From Isoetes taiwanensis (lineage: Eukaryota > Streptophyta > Lycopodiopsida > Isoetales > Isoetaceae): a stretch of 64,000 nt of DNA. Of this stretch, positions 47,886 through 59,300 are shown in pieces. Numbering within the stretch: the stretch's first letter is position 1; every line of letters starts with the position of its first letter. The notes below the pieces were generated by a model. It did no database searches, had not been told where the DNA came from, and saw only the letters and a list, made by a program, of their open reading frames with translations. The DNA is taken from NCBI GenBank assembly GCA_021234155.1, contig JAJEKV010000816.1, forward strand, positions 21,375-85,374, read 5' to 3'. The translations under genes and the position numbers were made by a program.

Positions 47886-47951
47886 AGGTCTCACCGTTGC
47901 GCCCGGACCAATTTTGAGAATGTAGAAATGCATCTGGCCGGCGTGTGAGAC
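47886..47951 (-). repeat. RNA-hairpin module in M2 (diverged)
   Basis: ggtctcaccgttgcgcc and ggccggcgtgtgagac are partly eroded versions of the M1 arms. The position matches 28307-28374 in M1, downstream of the H3 fold. Confidence 0.65.
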
Positions 47952-48088
47952 ATGGGTCCCTAAATGGGCTAGGCTTACTCAATTTAAGTGATCTAAAGGA
48001 ATTTTGTAATTCCACTAAACTCATCAGTTGGTTAGAATCTGACCCCTTACCCATTCGATTTGGGTACATTTTGGGCATTTTTGGGCAT

Positions 48089-48154
48089 GGTCTCACTGCG
48101 TTCGCATGACAGATTCTAAAATCTAGAAAATACATCTGTGTGACGTGTGAGACA
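48089..48154 (-). repeat. Second RNA-hairpin module in M2 (diverged)
   Basis: ggtctcactgcgtt and tgacgtgtgagac form the arms. It matches 28507-28574 in M1. Confidence 0.6.
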
Positions 48155-48289
48155 TGCGATCTCAATTTGCTCAAAAGCTCAATTTGACTAAAACAAAAGC
48201 TAGAATTCTATAACTTAACTTAATTAAGTAACTTTGCTCACGGTTATAATTTACTCTAAAACGTTGTATTAAACCAATTTTATCATTTC

Positions 48290-48440
48290 TGAAATTAATA
48301 AGGTTCTCCTTTGATATGATTGGTAAGTGCATATCTTTCTTCATTAGAGTTACTCCCCTTGGTGTTAATCTTGTCGGTACATTTGAGTCTTTAAAATGTT
48401 GGACGATACGCTCTACTGCTTCTTGACCCCTGGCCTCCCG
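48290..48440 (-). pseudogene. Histone H3-fold remnant of M2
   Basis: A minus-strand frame reads GQEAVERIVQHFKDS, then GVTLMKKDMHLPIISKEN. It aligns to M1's LQEA, VQHFEDS and RVTLMRQDMHLL, that is helix 2, loop 2 and helix 3 of the H3 fold. The CAIHAKR segment is replaced. Upstream parts (to about 48700) are too broken to read. It sits between hairpin modules as in M1. Confidence 0.7.
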
Positions 48441-48764
48441 CTCTCGTTACGCCCCTCTCCTCTTCTTGTTTCCCCCGACCTCCCTTGGCCTCATTTCATT
48501 TCGCCTTGCTTGAGGGTCGAATGGTACATTTGATGTGGCGTCAATGTCGTCGGAGGCTTGGTGTCTATCGGGATGATGACTCTCTATCTAACAGGGTCTT
48601 GGTTTCTAAGTCTAAGGCTTGGCCATTAATATTATCTAACATTATTACGACTTAAATCTAATTAAGGATTATAAACAAACACAAGCGATGCAGCCCTGGT
48701 GGTTGGCGAGGGGGTTTGGGGGAGTTCAACCACAGGTGGGAGGTTCAATTCACCTTCTTGTGGG

Positions 48765-49580
48765 AATTCTTTTTAAGATGAGGTTTAAATAGATTAGAAA
48801 GCTAATCTCTAGCTAATTCCTAAGAAATTTTGAAATTGAATTACTAAGTTATTTTTCTAAATTTTTTTGACTTTTTAAAAACCTGTTTTTGGATCAATGT
48901 CTACACATTGCGCCGGGGCAGTTTCTACATTTTAGATGTGGGAATTCTTTTTAAGATGAGGTTTAAATAGATTAGAAAGCTAATCTTTTTCTTTTAAGAT
49001 GAGGTTTAAATAGATTGAAAGCTAATCTAGCTAATTTTTTGAAATTGAATTACTAAGTTACTTTTCTAAATTTTTTGACTTTTAAACCATTCTCGGATCA
49101 ATGTCTCACACCTAGCTAATTCTTCCTTGAAATTCGAATTTACTAAGTTACTTTTCTAAATTTTTTTGACTTTAAACTTCTCGGATCAATGTCTCACACC
49201 TAGCTAATTCCTAGGCTGAAAATTGAATTACTAAGTTACTTTTCTAAATTTTTGACTTTTTAAGGGATCAATGTCTCTCACCGGCCAGACGCATTGGTTT
49301 CTACATTTTTAGAAATCGGCTCAAGCCAGTGATTTCTACATTTTTAGAAATTTTTTGAGACCATCCATTTGGCTTTGATTTTTCATTTTAAGCGTACTAA
49401 TTCACTTTAACTATTACTAATTCACTTTTTTACTAGCTTAGCATATACTACAAAAATGAGCTGACGTGTGGAGAACCATCCTCTTTAGCTCATGGGATTT
49501 TTTTCATTTTAAATTACTAATTCACTTTAAATTACTAATTCACTTTAAGCTATTTACTAGCTTAGCATATACTACAAAAA
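48765..49580 (-). repeat. Tandem array in the M2 leader
   Basis: Units of about 90 bases repeat three to four times (ctagctaattc, gaattactaagtta, ttttctaaattttttt, ggatcaatgtctcacac). A second short unit (gatgaggtttaaatagatt) occurs near 48777, 48955 and 49000. Ttactagcttagcatatac occurs twice near 49430-49575. Each large unit ends in one half of the hairpin module. The matching M1 region (30184-30520) has a single copy. Confidence 0.7.
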
Positions 49581-49676
49581 TGAAAATTTTTCCCATTCTT
49601 GATGCGAGAATCTGCTCGAGTTAGGTACTCTTTGGGAGCATGGTGGAGTGCTTTGCTCTTGGTCTCCAAGAACATT

Positions 49677-49688
49677 GCTACAATACCA
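49677..49688 (-). promoter_or_regulatory. Degenerate primer-binding site of M2
   Basis: gctacaatacca differs from gctctgatacca at three positions. Its place next to the 5' LTR and after ccaagaacatt, as in M1, supports the call. Confidence 0.7.
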
Positions 49689-49690
49689 GC

Positions 49691-51391
49691 ACAGCAGCGT
49701 CCCCTACTCGCATCACGGTGCCCTCACAGAAGTATACAAGCAATTCATCCCCATACCGACTCCATGCTAACGGGGCCCTCCATGACCTTGCACCTTTGTG
49801 GCCCGGGTTCGATTGGGGAAGAGTGGAAGGTCATTGCAAATCTCCCTCGGGGGCCTACCCTAGGCTGCGGGCGTAAACATACGTAGCCGGTGGCACATAC
49901 ATCAACATCCTTATGACCATCACGAAGGATGGTCCTCCACATATCTGCATAGCCAAAGATCGGCCGCCATAAGGGAGTCCTACCCAAGGCTGGAACTCAA
50001 AGGGATGGCCCGGCGGCTTGAGTCTCGAGTTCATTGCTGAGCCGGAATTCATGGCAATGGATTTGGCCGCATATGAATATGGCTTAGGGTTGTCCACTCC
50101 ATCGCCCCTCCTGTGCAATTTTTGCGAGTGGTGCAGAAAAGTATCCGGGACTCAGAAGCCGCACGGATGCATAGCCAAAAGGGCTATTCTCGGGTTCCAT
50201 CTCCCGTTCGATAGGGGGTAGGGATCACTCCCTCCAGATCTACATGCCGACTCAAAGGTGACTAGAGGGGCCCTTTGCCTGTGTAGCAGGCTGAACTCAA
50301 TGGAAGGTCATATCTACCACCTCACTTAGTGTCGACCCATGCCTTGCCCCACGCAGGTAGCAAGGCGTGAACCTAGTCACAATGATCCCGGTAGGCTTTA
50401 CACACACAGAGGGATCGTTCAAGAGTCGGGACATGAACCTCCTTCTTAGCATCGGCCCTTCACCCACATCCGGTGTGGCTCTTGTGCCCCAGGTATCAAA
50501 TCCGACCGGTGTGCTAGAGAGGCTACTCTAGAGCATCTACTACCAAGCTTGAAGTCTCTACCCCCTTCCCAATACAAGGAGTTCACGAGATACATCATCC
50601 ATATACATCACGGAAGAACTAAAGAACAAGATCTAATCTATATCATAGAGTTAGGTTCTTTAGTTAGAATCTGCTATCTAGAGTTCTAGAGGACTGCTAT
50701 GGGCAATTTAAGAGGCTAAACCTCTTTGATTCGATGTTTGAAATGGGGTTTTAGACTACTAAATTGCCTAAATACACGATCCTTGAGTTCCTCCTCGACT
50801 AAACCGAACATCTATTTGAGGAAATGCCGAATCAAGGAAAACTAATGATGCGGTTCTCTTGCCAGTGCGGGGAGGCGGTTTTAGCTCTTGAGGCGGCCAA
50901 CCAAAGCTCTAGGCTCCCCAGAAACGCGAAAAATGGGCAAGTTAGGGTTCTCCTACTTAAATAGACAAGGGGGTGGCTAGGGTTTCCAATTATCCCCTTT
51001 AGGCATGTGGGATAATTGGGAAAAAAGGCCCACTTTGCCTTTAAGGGCTAGGGGCCAAATGTGCCTGCCATGAAATAATGTGCACCCAAATGTGCTCACA
51101 TGGAAATGTGTGCACATTAATGAATGTGTACATTGGAAAAATGTGCACATTAATTGCACCCATGGGTAAGGCCCACTTGGCATCAAGTGGCCACACATGG
51201 AAATGTGTGCGGCATTAATGTGTGCATTGGAAAATGTGCACATTAATACTAATGCACCTTCTTAGCAAGTTGCCTTTAGGGGGCTACCCACTTGGTTAGC
51301 ACGCGTTGCATACCGCGGTCGGGGCAAGGTATGCGTGGACGTGTATAGCATGATATGCGTCCCAGAGCGAGCTCTTTGTCCGAACGTCACA
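49691..51391 (-). repeat. M2 5' LTR
   Basis: About 1701 bases, matching the 3' LTR at 39291. It differs by many short indels. The TGTGCACA array is at 51057-51250. Confidence 0.88.
51057..51250. repeat. Expanded TGTGCACA-type array in M2 5' LTR
   Basis: Same unit and layout as 40680-40866. Confidence 0.7.
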
Positions 51392-51963
51392 ATAGTGAAA
51401 GGAGGTCGTGAACAAGCCGGGAGATGCATGTGTCACTCTGCGGAGGACCAAGTGTCATAAACGTATAAGGGGGGAGGGGGCTTCGGCCTGAAAAGAGTGG
51501 GAAGCGAAGTGCGAGGATGTGGACCACCCATTTGGGGAGGGCCTTAGAGACATATGTATTGGAGAAGAAGGCGGGGCTTTGACTTAGTACTTTTGGAAAA
51601 GCGTAGTGCTTTCTCCTGTAGTACCTTGATGCATATGGGATTGCGAGGTCCTAGTTAGCGGAAGGAAGCTTCTTTTTGTACTTTTTTCATCTACTTGTAT
51701 CTTAGTGGAGCATTAGGTGGTATCATGTCTTGATTGGTCCAAGATTTCCAGGCTTTGAATGGTTTTGGAGCTATCTTTGTTTTCACATTCGCATCGGGTT
51801 ATAGTGCGTAAGGTGCAATATAAGATCCATTAAGGGGTCACTACATGTTAAAATACTTCCCTATCGGCCTATTTATGGAGCCATTTTGGAATAGGTTTGT
51901 ACCAATTTTTTATATATAAATAAAATCTATCTAGCCTTCAAAAAAAAAAAAAAAAAAAAAAAA
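51392..51963 (+). mobile_element. 3' end of a poly(A)-tailed retrosequence
   Basis: A sequence with tatatataaataaaatc just before a run of about 26 A (51938-51963) looks like a LINE or processed-transcript 3' end with its polyadenylation signal. No RT remains in view. M2 appears to have inserted into it, with the left part before 39290. Confidence 0.45.
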
Positions 51964-53014
51964 ACAAGACTGAGTAAAAGATTATTCCATTTTGAAATCG
52001 AGATCATATTTGAAACTCGAAAGGAACCATATGTATTACATTATAGGCTTGTATTATGTTATTGGGATAGTACATAAGTTTCAATTTGGAGAAAACTCAT
52101 ATCATTCATGAGGAATATAGTTGTATTAATCTTTGTATAGTGTTTTTTCTTTGAAAAATATGGTATAATTACAAAGTAATAATGTTATGTCCTTATCACG
52201 GCCTAGGAAAATTGTTCCATCAATTTTCTAGCTCAAAAAGCAGAACTTGTATTCAGGTCGAGAATATCAAGGATGGAAGTCCTGAAACAGATTTGAGGGT
52301 CCCTTTTTTTTTTTTTTTTTTGGGCATTAAAACGTACAATATCAAAAGGTTAAAATTCAAATTACATAGCTTGTTTTATTTCTTGCCATAATTATACAAC
52401 CAAAACTTACATTATGCCTAGTGGGAAAATTTCTTTTACTTTATTGATTATGTGGGATAAGAAATTATTATTTCTTTTTAGAGTTGGAAACTCATTAACT
52501 TCATTTATATGAGTAATTAAGTGAAACAAGACAATCTTCCATAGGAATTGAGGTTTGATTCTCTTCTCCCTTGTGACAACAACACCACATTGGAGAACAC
52601 TTCATTCATAAGATGAAAGAGTAATGGCACCAACAACACACCAAAATGTACGTCTAGACAAACAAATAAATAAATAAAAACATTTGTCTTAAATTGCATA
52701 TATTACAAACAACCCATACACATGTCTATTTGAAGAACACCCCACACAATATGAGCCAATAAGAAATTCCCATTATTTCAACTCGCATGCCAAACAACAA
52801 CAATTTCAAACTAAAACCTCATACTCAATCAAGACAATGACATAGCGACACCCTATACCTTTCAACTCCAATAGCACTAAACATGACCACCCACGGAACG
52901 TTGGATGAATATATAATATCTTTGAAGATCCGTGAAATGAAAGAAGTAAGAAGGTTGGATGAATATAATAATATCGTTAAAGACCTGCAAAAATGAAAAG
53001 AAATAAAAAGAGTG
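51964..53014. other. Intergenic, no gene seen
   Basis: AT-rich. It holds a T-run at about 52305-52321. No supported ORF. Confidence 0.5.
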
Positions 53015-53086
53015 CGCCGTTGCCGGGGATCGAACCCAGGTCACCCGCGTGACAGGCGGGAATACTCACCACTATACTACAACGAC
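53015..53086 (-). tRNA. tRNA-Asp (anticodon GTC)
   Basis: 72 bases. The acceptor stem GTCGTTG pairs with CAACGGC (one G-T). The D-arm follows with TAGTATAGTGGT, then the anticodon arm CCCGCCTGTCACGCGGG with GTC in the loop, and the T-arm with GGGTTCGATCCCCGG-type pairing (one mismatch). CCA is not encoded, as expected for a nuclear gene. No intron. The plus strand shows the complement. Confidence 0.95.
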
Positions 53087-54462
53087 ATTGTTGGATGTTT
53101 TACGATTTTTATACCTTTTTCCAATTGCATGTACTTATGCTTGAAATCTTCCTAACATCATCTTTATTTGACAAAAATTTGGTATGTTTTTTTTAGAGCA
53201 TGATTCTACTCTATCTCGCAAAATCTAGACTTTCGATTTTACATTAATGATCTGAATATGTTACATATACAAGTTGTTTGTCTTAGTTCTTTTAGATATT
53301 GATAATCCCATTTAGAAGAGGTTTTTAGAGTTTAAACAAAATGGGTCGAGGCAAATTCTTGATTCATCGAGCTGGTAGCTGGACCTCTAATATATTCCAC
53401 AATGGAGAATTTGACATGGAAGGAAGAGACTCAAACAATGCGATTCTAGTTTTTAAATAAAGACATATCAATGGTTTTCCACTCAGGCCTAATATTTTTG
53501 TTGGTGTTGCATTTTATGACATCCTTTTGGAAAAAAAAACCTTAACTTTTGTGCGTGTCCTAGTTTTGGTTTGGAGTCTTAGAGGGTGTCAAGTGTAACA
53601 GTATATTGATTTCTATTTTGAAGTAAAATGTGACCTCCTAATATAAAATTGCAGTTGGGGACATAAATTTGGCCCTTTGAACTTTTGGTTGTAAAGTGCT
53701 GGACAATGAATTTTCTCCAGGAAAATCTAACTTTTCCTAAAAGGTCCGTTTTGTTACCATTAAAACAAGAAGCCACTGCAAAGACCATTTCATCATCGCC
53801 TCGTGTTTGGACGGATATGCTCCTCGCCCTCATTCCAGCATTTTAGAAGGCAAAACAGAGCGCGCAATAGCCATTTTCTCAAACGTGGATGGCTTTTCCT
53901 TCACATTGGGAGCTGTGCTTTGATGCAAAATATATTGTCATGTTGACCGACAAGAAGTTTCAAGCATATGCTCAAAAAAGAAGTGGGTAAGTTTTTTTAT
54001 ATTGGTAATGATTCTGTAGGCTCCCAGCTCCTAAACACGTTGCTTTTCACAAGCAAGAATTGAAGTTTACACAAGTATATGTTTTAGATCTTCTGTTCAT
54101 AAAGGGTGTTATCAGTACGTGCAAGAGGCACTGGAAATAGGGTTTAAAGCAACCAAGTGGAAGAAGCGAAAACAAAAACTACAAGCAGGTAGGTACTATG
54201 GACATTGTCATATTGAATAATATGATAACGAGATAGGATTTTTAGGCAAGTTGAGGCTAAGAAATTTGTTTGCAAATTGGCCACTAGATGTTAAAGAATT
54301 CAGTAACAGCAGTTTTCAAAAGCAAAATAAGTCTTGAAAAACATGTGGAAAAGGAACAAATGTCCATTTCCACCTTCTGTTTAGGGCGTTTAGCAAATGA
54401 TAGGATTTTCATATGGTGTAAAAAGAATGCTGTTGTAAGATTGAACCACGTGTAAGGACAAG
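53087..54462. other. Intergenic, no gene seen
   Basis: No recognisable coding or repeat feature. Confidence 0.4.
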
Positions 54463-54651
54463 ATGGCAGCATCAAACCCTTTAGGATTGGGAATTATGCA
54501 GGTGAAGAACCAGTTTAATTTCAGAAGTGACAGTGAATCTGATGCTTGTGTTGAAGAAAAAGGAGCTTTGAACAATATGCTGAAAGATTTGACTCCTCTG
54601 GCATGTGGATGTCAGACCTTGGACTTAGGACCACATGGCTTCATGACCTAA
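54463..54651 (+). CDS. Small ORF, possibly an exon of an unknown gene
   Basis: 62 codons starting MAASNPLGLGIMQ. Base use is more gene-like than in the flanks. A possible splice acceptor, atgcag, lies inside it. No domain is recognised. It lies in opposite orientation to, and just beyond the stop of, the three-exon gene at 54929-56316. It may be noncoding. Confidence 0.22.
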   Translation: MAASNPLGLGIMQVKNQFNFRSDSESDACVEEKGALNNMLKDLTPLACGCQTLDLGPHGFMT

Positions 54652-54928
54652 CATGCACGAAGGACATACCCCCAAAGATTAAACAAGAAAAAAGGAGACA
54701 TTTATTTAAAAGAATGTTCCATCACAACAGTATGCATAAGTCAGCAATGAGGCTACGATATCATAGCTCACATTATGTTCTATAACATTCTTCTTAACTT
54801 CATAACATAGGCCTATTCTTGGCCAAAACAAAGCCTGTGCTACATTTTTACACATGTACAGTACTATAGATCATGTGATCAGATTTTATCTTTGTTTTTG
54901 CTATGGAAGTTAACTGGGTGAATTTTAG

Positions 54929-56316
54929 TCATGGATTGAAAGCTTTCCTTTGCATTTTGCATTTCCATCCTTCTGGCTTGTAATTCGAAGAAAAGACCTG
55001 ATCTCTAGATGGAAGAGGTATTGCTGTGGCAGTGGATCCTGTTGTGGGAGCTGGTGGTAGCAATCTGCCACACATGGGCTGCAAGTACTGCACTTGTTTC
55101 TCGTGAAAGTTAGGAGGTCCAGATCCCAGTCTAACATTCATGGAATTCGGCGGTATATTCACGGCTCTGCAAAACAAAGACTTCATCAAGCTCTGCAATG
55201 CTTAACTAAAATGTCTAATCCTTTTCAACACATCCTCAACATCATCTACATAACGTAAGAAACTTAGCTAACATTTGTAAACACTTCAGATTCTTGTGCT
55301 GCAACATCAAGACACATAAATGCACCTTTGCAACTGGTTGGTGGCTTGGTGTAAGCAATGGCAATGACTTTTCCCCGCACCATATACAAATCCGATTACA
55401 TATAATTTTAGTTTTGGTAGTTCCTTGGAAGAGTATTTGTTAGAAGAAAAAATTTACCTGACACAAAGATCCGAGATGCTATCACTTGAGAGAGAAAATA
55501 AAAAGAAAACCAGGATATACTGATCAGTCTGTTGATGCGGCACCATTTTAATACCATTAATGACCAGGACTACAAATACGCCATTCATCTCTCACTTTTG
55601 CAATACGGAAATGAAATAATGTCACGTTCACAAATATAAACTGCTCAGCGTAGATGCTTCATCAACCCTTTGCAGAAAGAAAATATACAACTAAGTAGGC
55701 TACTGCTGTGACTATCTACCATTGGCTCCATAATCAAACTGTTTTAGTAAACTACCATAAAAAATGATCTAGGTTTTGCGAACTAGGTATAAACGATGAT
55801 TTGGGTTTTTGTAATCTAAATGGCCGTGAAGTACAGAGCGTGAACAGAAATTGAAAACAAACCTATAAAACAGTTTGGTAAAACCGCCCTTCTGATAATA
55901 CTTTATGTAAAAAACATGGTACTCTATCCTGAAAATCTAGGAGCATTCCTAAGCCAAAAACAAAGGCCCCACATCATAGAAATCTAACAATCTAGGGATC
56001 AGACTGAGCTACAAAAGCTCAAATCGGGGCCAAGCTTAACATACAAACATCTAAGCGGATAAGAATCACGGTATATAAACCGAAAATAGAACATCTGAAA
56101 GGATCAAAAGGAACAGAGGAAAAGGCTGGAAAAAACGAGACCAAACAAGGGCAAGAACAGGTCTTACCATTGGCATGTCCCCAAAAGGAATCGAAGACCA
56201 AAAGGAAGAGGAAGCAAAAGTGAAGTTGTGGGGCTAGAAAATAAAGGAACCCAATAAAGCAGGCAGCAAAAAACCTTGGATTGAGGCTGAAGCTCCTGAT
56301 AAAACCTAGGCGCCAT
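54929..56316 (-). CDS. Unrecognised three-exon plant gene
   Basis: Proposed exons on the minus strand: 56316-56168 (start MAPRFYQELQPQSK), 55484-55458 (27 bases, encoding DSISDLCV between split codons) and 55166-54929 (AVNIPPNSMNVRLGSGPPNF to the stop). All four junctions are GT-AG (gtaagac, ctcaag, gtaaat, gttttgcag), and the phases agree (2, 2). The predicted protein is about 137 residues. The C-terminal part is proline-rich and ends KMQRKAFNP. An early exit after QPQSK (gtttttt) is an alternative donor. A pyrimidine-rich upstream region lies at 56480-56540. I recognise no family. Confidence 0.5.
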
Positions 56317-59300
56317 AGCCGGATCCGGCAAATGCAGAGGAGACACAGCAAGTGGGCGATGGCAGGGGGCGCAGATGGGCGGGGAGCAGGATTGGAGCGG
56401 AGCCAATATGCGAAATGTGATAGCGATGCAATCCAGCGAGAGGGGCCGATCGAACGGGCTGGGTGGATGGGACAAAGCTGCAGCGGAGGTAGGCTGCTGC
56501 TGCTTCTTCTTCTGTTGCTGTGCTTCCGTTTGGCAAATAACAGCGGTGGCTATGGCGTACCATGCAAATCCTTCGTTTCCAGCGCGGGCTGGTTTTTATA
56601 GTGCCTGCCCGACAGGATCCTCCTGCGGCAACAGAGACATGCACATCGCTCCTTTCTTATGTTATTACGTCAACATGGAACCTGTGTCTGCGTGATTCGT
56701 CATCTTGAAACGCCGTCACCCTTTCATTGCGTTTTCCATACTTGCTTGGTGATTTTTTTTTTTCTTTCCTTTTTTTTTTTTTTAAATTGACCTCGCCTTT
56801 GAGTTTTGATCTTCCCTCATACTATACACTTCTTTACATGTTTTCTTACCCCTTTTCATTCTCAAAAACTCTCCTTATTGACTCTACCCGTCTAAGACGG
56901 GAGAAAAAGAAAAACCTCAGTTGGTGTTCTATCAATTGTGTCCGTCCCTGTCCACTACCCCAGCTATCTAACGTTGGACAAAACTGTAATGACCCTAATT
57001 TAATTCATCTCAATCCCGAGTCAATCTAAGTGACAGACTCTTTCTAGACTGTCTGTCCAAATGTCTCTCATACCAACTGCAGAAGCGTCCAAGAAGGAAC
57101 AACACAACTCTCAAGAGAAATGCTAATTTGCAATTCTTTCTTTCCCTTTTTTTCGTGGGAAAATTTTGCTTCTCTCATTGAACTCAATTAAAAATTTAAG
57201 TTTTTATCTAACCGCATACGAATTCAAGGGAGAACACGCCAAACTTGCTCTATGTTCTGCCACTCAGCTTCAGGCGGGCAACTACGTTCAAAAAGAACTT
57301 CATACAACTCTGTACAGAATATCAAGTGTGTTGACCAATGATAATGACCCATGCTAGATCCAATACTAGCCTTGAACTTTGTGGGTCCAATAAACACAAA
57401 CTTATCGTGATCTGAACACCCTAGGCCCACTCTTTACCACATATATATCTTGAAACCCTAGTTTGGACAACATAGCTACCAATAAGTTGGCAAAAAGGTT
57501 GCAACTCGTGAAAAGAGCAGGACATTAACAATAGATTTCAAGACATGTTCTTTAAAGGATGTCATTGTTTCTTCACACATATAGTATAATACGTATATCA
57601 AACCAGCAAAATCCACTACCAGTAGTCATAGCTACTTCATGTGCATGTATTACATGTGGTGATAAGGTCTCAATAACAAGACCAATCTTTAAGTATAGGA
57701 AATTCCTTTGCAGTTGGCCGATTCTTACGCCATTAACTTCTCCATGTGTGTTTTTTTCATATTGAATTTAGATCTAAATGCTGATCAAGCTCTCGAACAC
57801 GTGACTTTAGAAGTGAAGTTGAATTCGAGGGCTTTATTACAGAGGAAAAAAAGAATGTAATCAATCTATTAAACAATGATGTTTTTTTTATGCATAGTAC
57901 TCTATATAAGTCTCGATTGCTATAGAGACCAATGTTAATTAAGCTCAAATACATGACTTAGAAGTAATGGTTACTTAAGATCGCATGCCTAAATAATTGA
58001 ATTGAATCAATTGAATGGATTTTTATCGGGCCCCATGGGACCCAATCAAAAGGGCATGGAAAGCGTGTATTATTGTCGATTAAAAATCCCCCGCAGAAGA
58101 TATTCCGTGGAAAAATTATCTTAGCGATGGCAAGTGCCCGATAAACCGATACATCATGAATCATTATGCGATACGCGTCGAGATACCTTCCTGGGACATA
58201 GCTAATCCATTATCTCCCCAAGATATGATCCCGTGAATCGCGACCGGGGCCATGCTCAACATCACATGCCGCCGATTGGATTGCATTTGGCCTTCAAAGA
58301 TAGTGTGCCCGGATATAGTCGACCGCCTGACATTCTCAAGAGTGTGGTCCTCATCTTCAATCACTTCCAATTGGCAACACTAACAAATCCTATTTCGCTA
58401 CGCCTCCCCAATCCATCCATCCTCTCAATTTTGAGGCAATATGCTTGGGGTAAATTGAAGCAATGAGTCTCCAAGGCTTCTTCTTGACGAGATGTATGCG
58501 TGTGGGGCATTATAGATCCTATTCATGTTAGATAACTCCTGGTAATCGTACTTTCTTTGCCTTGACCTATTTCAAACACACTGCGATCCCAAGGCTTCTT
58601 TGGGGAAGCAAGCATCAAAATCTTGCCTCAAGCCATGGTGATCGCTTTTGTTCAGATCAGATCCCGGAATTGCACGCATAAAAACCATAGAAAAACATGC
58701 GGAGTGTACTGAGGGGTTTTTCTAGGCCAAAACCATACCCATATATGGGAGGGGGTATTTTTTTGCTTAAATTCGTGATATATATATAGAAATATGGTGG
58801 GGTATATAAATATGAGGTATATTTTTCTTAGAAAATTTCAGATAAGGGATAATTTCTCTTTAACCCTATACACTTTTACATGCCATATAGGTTTTACACA
58901 TTTAGGTGCATCCCCTTGACGTATGCAGGAGTGTTCTTGCACATTCCACGGGAAGGCTGAAGCTTTTTTTTTTTTTTCCTTCTAGTAGGCTTTTGAGGTG
59001 CCGGATTCAGCTGCTATGTTGTGTGCTAAGATTGAAAAGGCGTAGTATTGGCCAAGGCCGCAATCTTGAAAAGTAGATAATGTGGCGATCGTGCGGCCCT
59101 ACGCAGGACAAAGAAACTTGCCTCCCCACTTAAGAATCTCGAGTATGGGATTCGCGAATTTTTACTCAAGTGCTCCCCCCGAAGCTAGAAAAGTTTTGTA
59201 CCCCATTTCCAAGCCATTCCTGTGGCCGTGATAATGCCGAAAGCCCCAGCGTGGTTCTCGATCCCCTTTATAAGAAAACGAAAGTTATATCAAGACCCTA

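Larger units (their letters stand above)
39291..51391 (-). mobile_element. M-family LTR element M2, lacking recognisable pol
   Basis: Two M-type LTRs (39291-41001 and 49691-51391), a polypurine tract (41002-41017), a degenerate primer site (49677-49688), M1-like 3' noncoding sequence (41018-42165), hairpin modules and an H3-fold remnant. The flanks ttagt/atagt suggest a 5-base target duplication with one change. Between 42180 and 47880 there is no recognisable gag, RT or integrase on either strand. M2 may be a non-autonomous relative mobilised by M-type enzymes. Confidence 0.8.

Noticed and set aside
58164-58466. Overlapping ORFs on both strands as a transposon fragment
   Set aside because: I could not match either frame to RT, integrase, RNase H or a transposase.
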